This document shows positions 1-9,647 of a stretch of 64,000 nt of DNA, piece by piece. Position numbers and translations under genes: made by a program. The stretch covers positions 124,001-188,000 of the forward strand of contig NHZP01000009.1 of the NCBI GenBank assembly GCA_003313425.1, given 5' to 3'. The DNA comes from Pseudopyrenochaeta lycopersici (Eukaryota; Ascomycota; Dothideomycetes; Pleosporales; Pseudopyrenochaetaceae). Numbering within the stretch: position 1 is the first letter of the stretch; each line of letters opens with the position of its first letter. The notes beneath the pieces are model-generated. The model was not told the DNA's origin. It was given only the letters and a program-made list of their open reading frames with translations, and made no database searches.

Positions 1-1240
1 ATTCACTTGGTCTATTTCTCTAAATTAGTATACTTATGCTAGCATAGTTAATGGAGAACTACAGTTATGGAAATCTTTACTTCGCGAATGACGCTTTCCC
101 AGGCTGCGAAAAAGCAGAAATTATTAGTGAGGTGCCGTAATTAATAAAGAAAGAGGTGGAGAACTAATTTATAATAGGTCCAGTCATTAATTAAGGTTTC
201 TAGTACTAAGAACGAGAATTTATAGGTATTAATTGTAGCCCCTGTAGGTTATATCGTATACAAACCGCAAAGTACAGTTATACTAATGTTATATTGTAGG
301 GAAAACCCCTCAAGATTATCTTAGAGCAATTAGCTAACGAGAGATTGCCTGGATAGATAGTCACGCCGCTCAAAAATCGTCAGGTGGTCTATTTGCAACG
401 TCCGAAGCGCAGCGCACTCCAAATACTTACATCGCCCTTTATAGGAAGTTTCTAGACGTTGCTAAATATCTATTACCTAAGGGTAATCAGATTAGACCTA
501 CCCTATAGCATTAGGATATTTATGCCCCTAATATATTTATTTACGAAGATTATATCACTAGTCTTATTAACTGGCAGGATACATAAGTCAGCCCTTTGTT
601 CTTTTAGGCACGACATCCGCGGCTTGTAGATTATAACAGAGAGCTTATAATAAGGCTGCCTAAAAGCTACGACGCTCTTAAAGATAAAGACGAAAAACTG
701 CGCGTTCGGACCTAAGTTAAGAAGTCGATTGTCTTATAGACATACGAAACTGAGACTAAAAACACGAATCCGATCCTCTATAACATTTTGCACATAAATT
801 AAGGGCGTATGAGGCGCGACACTGTAGACTTTACTGCTAACACGTGGGATAGAGATATTATTCCCTTTAGGCAATGTCTTATTCGCATAGCACGGTATGT
901 TTGGCCTAATAGCTACTACTTAAACTTAACGTAAACCGCTAATACATAAGAGCTACAGTCACTAGAACGAGATTAACACTGCAATCCCCTATCCGATAGA
1001 ATTTACTAAAGAGGAGATTAAAGCACATCTCCTCGACAGGGAAGGCTGGAATGAGAATGCGGACTTCTGGGACTCACTTTAGGGGCTCGTACATCGCGAT
1101 GGATGGACGTCGAACGAAAATTATGGGCAGGTACTTGAGATATTCGCGCAGCTGAGAGAGCATGGATTGCAGAGCCTGAGTGGCGAAGAACGGTCGGTGT
1201 TTGAGGAGAGTACACGCTGGGCTGTAAAAAAGCCTGAATA
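1..1240 (+). pseudogene. Decayed AIM9-like phosphotransferase (APH fold) gene, open at the left edge
   Basis: Conceptual translation gives recognisable pieces of the fungal AIM9/aminoglycoside-phosphotransferase-like family in order: YGNLYFANDAFPG near 75-115, the catalytic-loop region DIYAPNIFIYEDY with LINWQD at about 512-580, then ARHPRLVDY near 610, and a C-terminal part with HRDGWTSNENYGQVLEIF near 1090-1145. The reading is interrupted by many TAA/TAG codons at places where the family has Gln (for example CAG to TAG before ARHPRL), and the frame changes between about 900 and 1000. C-to-T changes of this kind are what repeat-induced point mutation produces. The expected HxD before the NIF motif appears as a stop-bearing remnant. 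Intact AIM9-like proteins are about 400-500 aa, so most of the gene is present. It is non-functional as read; the family call rests on remembered motifs, not a search. Confidence 0.6.
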
Positions 1241-1778
1241 GATTGGGAATGTGTAGTTCAGAGAGACTTCTAGCCGACTAGACTTCTGAACTAAAGTAAA
1301 AATGGCACAATAACTTTACAGTTATTAGTTATCAAAGGGAGTATATAGTAACCTTAGGGCTAACCTTGCTGTGAGGGGATTTGTATAACAGCGAACACAA
1401 GTAGCAGAAGGAGGCAGTTATTATGTAGAAAGATTAATTCATATCGTTCTGTTCTCCATCTTCACTCCCCTTTTTGCACTCGTCGCGTCGACGCGCAAGC
1501 GCCACGAATGGTGAGCGCGTGTAAGCTCTATCAAAACTTTATCCTCATACTAGTATAGATACCTCTCTGCGTACTGTACGGGAGGCTAACTGATACATAA
1601 GGGATGGTAGCTAGCTCGTAGACTAGGCTTCACTAGGCTTAAGGGAAGGCTAGACAACAGCCGCGACCTTTAGTCAGCGATTCTAATCTCTGTCGGGCTT
1701 GAAGCTGTGTAGATTATCGATCTTGATTTTGTGCATCATATTAATTAAATTTGTCCAATTTCTCATCAAAGTCATCTT
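1241..1778. other. AT-rich spacer between the decayed gene and tRNA-Gly
   Basis: No open frame of note. Short GC-richer patches (about 1480-1520) alternate with TA-rich sequence. I see no recognisable gene; it may be further repeat debris. Confidence 0.5.
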
Positions 1779-1864
1779 GCATCGGTGGTTTAGTGGTAAA
1801 ATTAGCCGTTGCCATTCGAAAGAATAGATTCGGCTAGCCCCGGGTTCGATTCCCGGCCGATGCA
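1779..1864 (+). tRNA. tRNA-Gly(GCC) with a 15-nt intron
   Basis: Acceptor arm GCATCGG (1779-1785) pairs with CCGATGC (1857-1863), followed by discriminator A at 1864. The D-loop A box TGGTTTAGTGG and the T-arm GGTTCGATTCC are intact. Anticodon stem AGCCG (1804-1808) pairs with CGGCT (1831-1835), with anticodon GCC at 1811-1813. A 15-nt intron (1815-1829) sits one base 3' of the anticodon, the canonical position. A T-rich tract with several runs of T follows directly and would terminate Pol III. An apparently identical copy lies inverted at 58082-58167. Confidence 0.95.
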
Positions 1865-2375
1865 TTTTGCATTTTTTAATCTTTTTAGCCTTTTTTATGT
1901 CCTTTTTTGCATCTTTTTAATCGCTTCAGTGTAGTACTCGAGGCCTGGCGAAGCGAGGGGGTAGACATAAACAACGCAACGTTAGCGGCGCGCGCCTACC
2001 TTGTGATTTTAAGTCCTGCTATTTTTCTTGTACTTCGATTCTGAGCCGATGCATCTTGCATTTTTGTTCTTTTTTGCCTTTTTTCTGTCCTTTTTGTATC
2101 TTTTTGATTGCTTTGGTGTAGTACTAGAGGTCTGGCGAAGCGAGATGGTAGGCCTATCCAACGCTCCGTCAGCTGCAGCCGCCTGCCTCATGAGTTTAAA
2201 GTCCAGCTAACTTTTTGTGCTTCGATTCCTGGCCGACCCATTTTGCATTTTTGTTCTTTTTGTTACCCTTTCTTATGTCGTTTTGATTGCTATAGTGTAG
2301 TGCTACGACGTGCTGAAGCGGGGCCAGATATATACTATGCTAGCGCCAGACGGTACGATTCTTTTTGCTTTTCGG
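1865..2375 (+). repeat. Tandem tRNA-derived (SINE-like) units following tRNA-Gly, left copy
   Basis: About two and a half diverged units of roughly 180-190 bp follow the tRNA. Unit 1 has an A-box-like TGGCGAAGCGAGG (1946-1958), a B-box/T-arm-like GATTTTAAGTCCTGC (2005-2019) followed by TTTTT, then a tail at 2033-2053 matching the 3' half of the adjacent tRNA-Gly (TTCGATTCtgaGCCGATGCA), then a T-rich spacer containing TTGCATTTTT. Unit 2 repeats this order: A-box-like 2133-2145, T-arm-like about 2192-2206, tRNA-Gly tail 2221-2240, T-rich spacer. Unit 3 begins at about 2284 and fades after about 2375. The spacers make spurious Phe-rich frames. A related array lies inverted at 57701-58081. Function is unknown; the architecture is that of a Pol III retroelement or decayed tRNA tandem. 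Confidence 0.7.
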
Positions 2376-2658
2376 AGTTGTTAAATGGATGTTGTATGAG
2401 TGAGGGAAGGTCGTGTGGCACTGAAAGTGATGGAAAGCGCGTCAATGCAAAAATGTTCATAGCCTGCTCAGTAACGGGAATGCAACATACACGATACACG
2501 TACTCCTAGAAGCAGACATAGATACAGATCAACGTGCTGGTATTCTTATTTTGCCAGGTGCGCTCAGCGCCTATAGAATGATGAAATGTTTCTTAACACC
2601 GGTAAATGCTACAAACGCTACGCCAATGCGTTGGTATCCAAGGAGAGTCCAGCAGTAT

Positions 2659-4269
2659 TTACATGCCCCAAGGGTCATCAACAACGTTCAATGCACTTTC
2701 GACGGCCTGTTCCAAAGTCTCAACTCTGTGTCTGAGCGTTCGATTCTCCTCTCGCTCCTTGGCCAATCGTCCCCACACGGCAGCTTGCGCTCCGCCTTCA
2801 CAATTTGCGCATCCCCACCCGCCCTGTTCGAGGCTAACAGGTCCGCCTCGGACCTTGTCGTATGTATTCGTCCGCTGCAGTTTTTGTGTCTCTTTGGTTC
2901 GGGGTGTGGCGTCGTGGGTTTCGTGCTCCATGATGGATGATTGCTCGGTACCAGTAGGGCTGAGACAGTTCCTGGAGAACATGCTCGTGGCGTCGGTCTC
3001 ACACTCTGACTCGAACCCAGAGTCGACGCTGATTTCTGAGTTTGAGATGCGATTACGTCGCCGTGGAGTGGTGTCCTGGCATGCCGCATGCTCGCACGGG
3101 GCAGACCCCCTGATAAGCGCCAGGCCCCTCTTCCGCGCTGCTTCTTCCTCCTGTCTTGCTCTTCGTTCGAATGCAAGATCTTCCATCAGCTTGCGCATCT
3201 GCTCGTCTTGCTCGTTTGCTCGCGCCGCCATGGTCTCGAGCTGCATCTTCAGGTGGCGTACTCTTGTGTCAGCCTCATCCAGTTCATCCTCTTGAGCACT
3301 CTGCTCTGAGCGCGCGTCAACTAGTGAAGTGGATAGCTGGCGATAAGAGGTCTGGTAGCGGGAGAGTAGAGCCTCAGCGTTCGTAAGCAGATCGTGGAAC
3401 GATGACGGATCTAGCGGATCTGTGGGGCCGTGTGGGAAGAGTGCTTGTGAGATATTCATATTCAGAAGCTCATCGTCGGGATTGTGGTAGGTAGGTGAGG
3501 AGACTGGTGCAGGTATCGCGGCGTTCTTTTGCGTCGAGAGCAGCCAAGCGAATTTACTGCCAGCATTTGGCTGGTTGGGGGCGTTTGTCGGTGTAGGAGT
3601 GCCCTCTGATCGCCTTGGATTTTCGACGGACGCTCTCGTGCGAGAAGACCCACGGTTGAAGATACTCGCCATCATGTTGTCTTTCTCTTCTTCTGCTGCT
3701 TCTTCCTCGTCCTCTTCCTCCTCCGAATCGTACTCTTCTCCTGACCCGGATTCGGAATCCGAGTACTCCTGTTGCTGAGAAGGCACGCCAAGCGTGACAG
3801 GTGCAGAAGAGCCGTTGAACCAATTTTGAAGCGCCCGGATCTTGGGCTGGCTTGCGCTCGACTCGATCGCACCTCTCGAGGGGATGAAACTGGCGAGAGA
3901 TTTTGTCGGCGAATGTAGCGATGCTCGAGAAGTATGCTGTTGTATCGTTGTGGTTGCGCGGTTGAGATTGTCGAAGAAGGTGCCGGTCAAGGTACGCTGG
4001 TGGCCGCTGCGGGCAGCCTGAGGATAGTCTTCGAGAGGGGAAGGGGCGTCTGAGTGCGGGCCATATGCGGTTCTCGAAGTCAATGCGGAGGGGGGTGGCT
4101 GTAAGCCGGTAATGTCTACGTCGTCAAAGCTTTGAAGCTCGTCAACGGCCAGCGGGGCTATCTGCTGTCGAGTATGGTGCTGCTGCGTTCTAGCGTCCCC
4201 TCGCAGCGAACTATGGGTTGCATATGGGGCCTGAGGCAGCTCGAGGCCGTGAGGGGCGTTGCGGCGCAT
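2659..4269 (-). CDS. Coiled-coil protein of unknown function
   Basis: Single-exon frame of 536 aa from the ATG at 4269; the frame extends upstream of it only through a TTG. The N-terminal half is low complexity and rich in Ser, Pro and Gln, with an acidic stretch of Glu/Asp around residues 180-200. A predicted coiled coil lies at about residues 290-380 (heptad-like LVDARSEQ...MRKLMEDLAFERRARQ), followed by a basic patch. A short Trp/Cys motif GGWGCANCEGG comes near the C-terminus, followed by a second coiled coil (LAKEREENRTLRHRVETLEQ) and the terminal DDPWGM. No enzymatic motif, signal peptide or membrane segment is visible. The layout resembles fungal cytoskeleton- or polarity-associated scaffold proteins, but I do not recognise the family. 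It stands alone, with the repeat array about 280 bp beyond its 3' end. Confidence 0.75.
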   Translation of the reverse strand: MRRNAPHGLELPQAPYATHSSLRGDARTQQHHTRQQIAPLAVDELQSFDDVDITGLQPPPSALTSRTAYGPHSDAPSPLEDYPQAARSGHQRTLTGTFFDNLNRATTTIQQHTSRASLHSPTKSLASFIPSRGAIESSASQPKIRALQNWFNGSSAPVTLGVPSQQQEYSDSESGSGEEYDSEEEEDEEEAAEEEKDNMMASIFNRGSSRTRASVENPRRSEGTPTPTNAPNQPNAGSKFAWLLSTQKNAAIPAPVSSPTYHNPDDELLNMNISQALFPHGPTDPLDPSSFHDLLTNAEALLSRYQTSYRQLSTSLVDARSEQSAQEDELDEADTRVRHLKMQLETMAARANEQDEQMRKLMEDLAFERRARQEEEAARKRGLALIRGSAPCEHAACQDTTPRRRNRISNSEISVDSGFESECETDATSMFSRNCLSPTGTEQSSIMEHETHDATPRTKETQKLQRTNTYDKVRGGPVSLEQGGWGCANCEGGAQAAVWGRLAKEREENRTLRHRVETLEQAVESALNVVDDPWGM

Positions 4270-4926
4270 GGCGGATTGTTGTATGCCTGCTACAAGTATG
4301 GGCCCGGGGTGCAGGGACAATGCCGGGGTCGGGAGACAAGGAATGTCTTGTTCGCCGACGAGTTTTCCGTTCTATCGGCGAGTGGGTGGAATGAACGTTG
4401 TGAAACGTGACAGTTAACTCTCCCTGGTGTATAGAGGGGTCTGAACAGTAGGGATGGCCTGGTCAACAGCAGTTAAGGTTGTGCAGGAATGTGGGTCGAA
4501 CAACAATAAATAGGCGGTCAACGAGTGTTTGCAGGTAGAACAAGGAGCAAAAAAAAGGGTAACAAGTTGCTACAGCGATCTAGTGCATCAAGGTTCGAGA
4601 ATATTGGCACGAGCAAGAAAAGAGGGTCTCGAGGGTTTTGTTTGTGTCAACTGTCATATGAAACGTGGTTGGTAGATGGCTGGGAAACCAAGTTTTGGTG
4701 GCTTCAGACCAGCCTCGCCTCGTCACCACCACTCACCGCATTACGAATCTCGTCGCTGAGGTTCACCTGTACCGCCCAACCAAAACGCTCTTCGTTCTTT
4801 TTTATCAGTAGCCTAGCGAAAGAAGTCCTGGACGCGTTGCATTTGCCGAAGAGCTGGTGGGGAGTCGGATCGCACCAAGCTTGGCAGAATTGACATCCGC
4901 AGACGTATCGAACAAGACTAGCAACA
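4270..4926. other. Intergenic, no gene seen
   Basis: Upstream region of the coiled-coil gene and 3' side of the GFA gene. Only short antisense frames occur; none resembles a known protein. Confidence 0.6.
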
Positions 4927-5382
4927 TTAGCCGAGGGCTGATGCGCGTGTCGGCTCTGACGCGAGCAAATGTGCAAACTCAGCAGTTCCCCAACGCTCTG
5001 TGCTGTCATCCGGCAGTGTGACCCAGGGTGCTTTTTCGCGAAGAAATATATGCTTCTTGACCTTCGGCATCTTTGACGTTAAACTCCCCAGATCAACAGT
5101 GGACATGGTCAGATAAATGTCATCAGGATACAAGGTATACGTCATGCTGATCGGAGCACCACAACTTGAGCAAAATGTCCGTTCTGCGACAGCCGAGAGC
5201 TCCAGAATCTTGCGAGTAGAGGATGAAGTGAATTCGATAGCTGTTTTCGGAAGTTCGATGAAGGGAAGATAGCCAGAGCCCGATACTTGTTGGCAGGCAC
5301 GGCAATGGCAGAGGGTTATGTCTGATGGTGGCGCACTCGATGTGAACTGGACTCCGCCACAGCGACACCCGCCTTTGAACAT
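4927..5382 (-). CDS. GFA/CENP-V-type zinc protein (Mss4-like fold)
   Basis: Intron-less frame of 151 aa from ATG at 5382. The zinc ligands of the GFA domain are present: CRC at residues 6-8, CHCRAC at 25-30 and CSSC at 71-74, in the order and spacing of glutathione-dependent formaldehyde-activating-like and CENP-V proteins. Family members bind two zinc ions; some take part in glutathione adduct chemistry, but for most fungal paralogues the substrate is unknown, so no reaction is assigned. There is no signal peptide, so it is probably cytosolic. It lies 99 bp downstream of a SAM methyltransferase on the same strand, which could be coincidence. Length is normal for a single-domain member (130-160 aa). 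Confidence 0.85.
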   Translation of the reverse strand: MFKGGCRCGGVQFTSSAPPSDITLCHCRACQQVSGSGYLPFIELPKTAIEFTSSSTRKILELSAVAERTFCSSCGAPISMTYTLYPDDIYLTMSTVDLGSLTSKMPKVKKHIFLREKAPWVTLPDDSTERWGTAEFAHLLASEPTRASALG

Positions 5383-5481
5383 AATGGCATCTCCAACGAC
5401 CTCTGGAACGTATCTCGAGCCATCGGAAGCTAAACTCAGTGTCAGCCTAGCAGCCTAGCTGCAGGTATAATCTAGGTCAGA

Positions 5482-6330
5482 CTAGTGAGACTCACGTTTC
5501 CGTGCAACGCCCAGAAAAACAGCGTCAACCTCTTCTACCTTTCCGTCTATCGCGAGCTTTTCCCATTCTTCTTTGAACACGCCTTGTGCCTTCCTTCGAA
5601 TGTCATTGTTTGCGAAAGTTCTTGATACGTCTTTCACAACGACATTTTCAACAAAGAAGTCATCCCACTGTTCCGTATCAAAAAATCGCCTGCCATATCC
5701 GGCTTGATTATTAACTGTGACGATCTGTTCGACTTTGAGGCCAGCTGATTCTAGTAAATTTTGCAGAGTCGATTCCGAGTTACTCCACGAGCGATTGTAA
5801 GGGATTGGGAGGTCCAAGCGGCGTGCAACTCTCTCAAGAACCATGCCAGATACTAAGTTTCTTGGGTGAGTCGCGTCCATGGCGATGATGCCTCCTGGCT
5901 TTAGGTACTCTGACCAGTGCTCTATAGCAGTTTTGGGGTCTGGAAACAGAACTAAGGCTGACGCTACCGTGATGACGTCAAACATTTTTCCCTCAAGCTC
6001 TTTTGTCTCTTCAAGATGTAAAACATCACCTTGAAGAAATTTTACATTGGAGTACTTATCCCCGCGTTTGGCCTTCTTATGAGCAGCTATGGCTAGCATT
6101 CCAGGCGTTACATCGATGCCGATAACTTGGCCGTCGGGGCCGACAGCATCCGCTTCAAGGAAACTCAAAAGACCTGTCCCACACGCCAAATCGAGAACGT
6201 GGTTACCTGGTTGTATGTCAACGTGAGAAATGAAACGCTTTGTGAAGTCGCTATGCCATGTGTCGTCATAATCCTGGGATTTTGCTTCGTAGAATCGGAT
6301 GGCGTTGTTTGACTGTCTATTGCCGGACAT
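5482..6330 (-). CDS. Class I SAM-dependent methyltransferase, substrate unknown
   Basis: Single-exon protein of 282 aa from ATG at 6330. Motif I LDLACGTG lies at residues 46-53, an acidic motif-II strand (GQVIGIDVTPGML) follows at about 68-80, and a motif-IV-like FDVITVASALVLFPDPKTAIEHW near 120-142. The post-motif PGGIIAMDATHPRN fits small-molecule methyltransferases of the Methyltransf_11/25 type (UbiE-like). The C-terminal third is a substrate-cap region with no recognised signature. No transit or signal peptide is evident. The GFA-domain gene follows at 99 bp on the same strand. Many fungal genes of this type act in secondary metabolism, but no biosynthetic core enzyme lies nearby, so that role is not supported here. 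Confidence 0.85.
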   Translation of the reverse strand: MSGNRQSNNAIRFYEAKSQDYDDTWHSDFTKRFISHVDIQPGNHVLDLACGTGLLSFLEADAVGPDGQVIGIDVTPGMLAIAAHKKAKRGDKYSNVKFLQGDVLHLEETKELEGKMFDVITVASALVLFPDPKTAIEHWSEYLKPGGIIAMDATHPRNLVSGMVLERVARRLDLPIPYNRSWSNSESTLQNLLESAGLKVEQIVTVNNQAGYGRRFFDTEQWDDFFVENVVVKDVSRTFANNDIRRKAQGVFKEEWEKLAIDGKVEEVDAVFLGVARKRESH

Positions 6331-8474
6331 GTTGGGAAGGTAGATCTACTTTGTCTTCTGATCAGGATGCCGCAAAAACAGATGGATGAGACTTGAAGTC
6401 ATAGAACAAATCCCACTATGCTGACCAATGACGGCTGCGTCCGTGAACTCAAAATGCTTTGGAATCGTCTGATCGGATCTGAAGTGAAAAGATGTCACTC
6501 TCAGACTACAACGCAGACATTGGATTCTGTTTCTCCGAAGGAATAGATACAATGAAGTGTTCTCGGAAGTTGCTGGACCTGAGTGAGGGGTGCCGAAGGC
6601 GTAGGGAGGCCACGCTAGTGACGCTTGCCTGACTAATCAGTTAACTTCAGCCTCTTTATCTTCGTGCTTCGCCATTACGCCTATTTTCGCCAGTATATCT
6701 AAAATTGACGAAACCTAGTCATATTATGTGCTCCAGGGGTTTAGTATAATCCGCAAAAACGGCACCACGCGCCGCGGAAATTGACTGCGTTGGATCACGG
6801 CTACTTGAACAACTATTGTGGCTCGCAGGACTTCTCTGCCCCGATTCTCAAGGAGGGAAACATTAACCAATTTGAATTATCAGTGCTGGAATAAACCTCG
6901 ATGGTCGCGATTTTGATTCTTTGTCCATCATATGCAAGTGCCTAGTAGGACTGGCATTTGGTAGTGAAACTTCCCCAGATCAGACAGTAGGGTTAGGAAG
7001 GCTCCCCCTAGCGAGGCTTTGGAAAGACACAACCATATTTTCTCACATGGCAATAATTGGTCTTTTATGGAGTCAAGCGCCGGGGTCGTGACCTTGATAG
7101 TGTTCGTTGATGTCGAATGAAGCCATTCCACGAAAGACGAACCGGCTAGCCAGGTGTAGCCCTATCATCAATAGAATGAAATAGGGCATAAGCTTACAAC
7201 ATCTAGAAAACCGCCAATACATCTCACAGAAGCTTCCGCTTCACTTTGGAAGCACGTGGACACAAATCATCACAGGCTGAAGGCTACACTTTCCCTGTAA
7301 AGTCAAATTCTTGGACGCCCAACGACTTTTGCAGACCTTCTGGTACGACAATGGGGTTTGGAAAAGAAAGAAGGATGATGAATTTTTAGACCTTCCGAAT
7401 GGGATGTATGTGGATTGACGTGGAAGCTGGGATATGGAAAACGTCATCTGGACAACTAACCCTGAACACGCCACACTACCAGATATCTCCGAACACCATA
7501 CCAAGATGACGAAGGATCATCAAGCCTCTCAAAATACACCCACAGCTGCTTGTAAACTGTATGTAGGTCGTTTATACCGACCGGCTATTCACACGTGGAG
7601 GCGAACAGGCTAAATCCGGCACTTCAACACATCAGCCCCACTGTCACCCCGCAAACTTGGGGAAGCATGGAGAGCCGCCATCAAAAATTCATTTCAGTTT
7701 TACTGTTGAACCAGGGGCACTAGAGTGGGCAGACCGTATCACATCCAATAGGATATCATTCATTCCAGGAGCCCCATATAGAAGTCCCAGGGGAACCTTC
7801 GCTGCACTACACGCTGCCGACTCAGATCTGCAATACCCGGATCTTAACATAAATAAAATGGTCATGCTGCATGTGGGAAACGCCTACCGCCAAGGAAGGC
7901 AGAGTGCGAGCCCACTTACTTACGGCTCAAGGGAACCTTAGAATCCCAATCGAGGAAGGTAATACAACAGTTCCGAAGGAGTTCTATGAATGTTATGTCA
8001 TCTGCCTTCTAAAGCGCTATTTTGCAGCAGTATGAGGCAGTATCACACGCCTTATGACGGTATGTGTTACCCGGAAATAACATGTGGTGGCACGTTTCCA
8101 GACGAACATTACAACAACCGTAGTAAGCAACGAGGCCAAAACACATCGGAATCATTCAGACTGTTTATGGTCGCTTAAAATCCATCCAAAAAAAGGACTT
8201 TGAGCAGGTAAGTCTTTACGACTTATAGCCATCATCAAGTATGGCATGGGGAAAGGGGAATTTGCAGTCACCGCCAAGGCTTGTTACCTTTATTGCATTA
8301 TAGTCATGCTACGAAGCTCACTTTGCTATGTCCAAGTTTCATTTAGTGTCCGAATTTTGCCGCGGGTTATCGGAATGCCCATGATAACAGTGATTGTTAT
8401 ATAAGGGGCGAAGGTGCTGCAACAGCTGTCAGTGTTCAGTCCTGCAGCGTCTTGAGTATCACCTATTTCCCACC
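6331..8474. other. Long intergenic region upstream of the CE15 gene
   Basis: About 2.1 kb with only short, unconvincing frames (the longest is 94 aa at 7657-7941, with no recognisable motif). I find no RNA gene or repeat. It should contain the promoters of the methyltransferase (left) and the secreted esterase (right). Confidence 0.5.
8398..8405 (+). promoter_or_regulatory. TATA box of the glucuronoyl esterase gene
   Basis: TATATAAG lies 70 bp upstream of the ATG at 8475. The distance is typical for a TATA-driven, inducible fungal gene with a short leader. Confidence 0.55.
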
Positions 8475-9647
8475 ATGAAGTACTCAATCATCCTTCCGCT
8501 TCTCGCTACAACTGTCCTAGCAGCGCCTGTTGTTGAACAGCGTCAGGCAGCTTGCAATGTCCCGACCACTTTCCCCAGCACAGCCAACTCGAAGTTGCCC
8601 AACCCCTTCAAATTCTTCGATGGAAAGGCAGTTACTACCAAGGCCGACTTTACATGCAGAAACCAGGAAGTGAGCGCCGCCTTTCAGGCACAGGAGCTCG
8701 GTGATTTCCCCAAGAAACCTTCGTCGGTCACTGCGACCTTTTCGGGATCGTCGCTCTCCATCACTTCTACAGAGGGAGGAAAGTCGGTATCGTTCTCTGT
8801 CTCGATCAGGAAGCCGAGTGGGAGCGGCCCGTTCCCAGCCATCATCGCCTACGGCGCTGCCAGTATCCCAGTACCCGCCAATGTTGCCACCATTACGTTC
8901 AACAATGATGACATTGGCCAGCAGCAGGGTGGAAGCAGCCGTGGAAGGGGCAAATTCTTTGATCTGTATGGTTCAGGACACAGTGCAGGCGCTACCACCG
9001 CCTGGGCTTGGGGTGTTGACCGTATCCTCGATGCTCTCGAGGCGACCCCTAGCGTTGGCATCGATCCCAAGCGCGTCGGTGTGACCGGATGCTCCCGTAA
9101 CGGCAAGGGAGCTTTCGTCGCCGCTGCTCTTGTCAACCGTATTGCCCTCGGTCTCCCTCAGGAGTCCGGCTCTGGAGGTGCTGCCTGCTGGCGAATTTCC
9201 GACTCGGAGAAGGCTAAGGGCAAGAATATCCAGACACCGGGTCAGATCGTTGGAGAGAATGTCTGGTTTTCGACTAGGTTTAATGCTTTCAGCACGAAGG
9301 CTACCACCTTGGCTATTGACCACCATCAACTTGCTGGACTAGTCGCTCCTCGTGGCCTCCTAGTCATTGAGAACGAGATTGACTGGCTCGGCCCTGTCTC
9401 GACGACTGCCTGCATGAAGGCCGGTCGTCTGATCTATAAGGCACTTGGTGTACCAGACAACATGGGCTTTACTGGTGCCGGCAATCATAACCACTGCTCC
9501 TTTCCTTCGAACCAACAGACTGAGCTTACTGCTTTCATCAATAAGTTCCTTCTTGGTCAAGACACAAACACAGCCAACGTGGAGAAGGGCCCAGGCGGCG
9601 CGGACGCTGCCACATACATAGACTGGACGCCTCCTACACTCACCTAG
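8475..9647 (+). CDS. Secreted 4-O-methyl-glucuronoyl methylesterase, CE15 family
   Basis: 390 aa, one exon, starting at the ATG at 8475, which begins a signal peptide (residues 1-17, cleavage near AAP); a Kex2-like QR site follows at 22-23. The catalytic module shows the CE15 nucleophile motif GCSRNGKG with Ser207, Glu230 in QESGSGG, and His340 in GNHNHCSF, with Cys at 27, 61, 206, 239, 313 and 341 for the conserved disulfides. CE15 enzymes cleave the ester between lignin alcohols and 4-O-methyl-D-glucuronic acid of glucuronoxylan outside the cell, detaching lignin from hemicellulose. No cellulose-binding module is attached, unlike Trichoderma Cip2. A GH6 cellulase lies 17 kb to the right; both serve plant wall attack but are not adjacent. 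A TATA box stands 70 bp upstream. Confidence 0.95.
   Translation: MKYSIILPLLATTVLAAPVVEQRQAACNVPTTFPSTANSKLPNPFKFFDGKAVTTKADFTCRNQEVSAAFQAQELGDFPKKPSSVTATFSGSSLSITSTEGGKSVSFSVSIRKPSGSGPFPAIIAYGAASIPVPANVATITFNNDDIGQQQGGSSRGRGKFFDLYGSGHSAGATTAWAWGVDRILDALEATPSVGIDPKRVGVTGCSRNGKGAFVAAALVNRIALGLPQESGSGGAACWRISDSEKAKGKNIQTPGQIVGENVWFSTRFNAFSTKATTLAIDHHQLAGLVAPRGLLVIENEIDWLGPVSTTACMKAGRLIYKALGVPDNMGFTGAGNHNHCSFPSNQQTELTAFINKFLLGQDTNTANVEKGPGGADAATYIDWTPPTLT

Noticed and set aside
2009..2210. Overlapping 60-aa frames on both strands, rich in Phe or Lys
   Set aside because: They are created by the T-rich spacers of the SINE-like array.
7657..7941. 94-aa plus frame in the 6.3-8.5 kb gap
   Set aside because: No recognisable motif, no splice partners and no homologous pattern; chance length.
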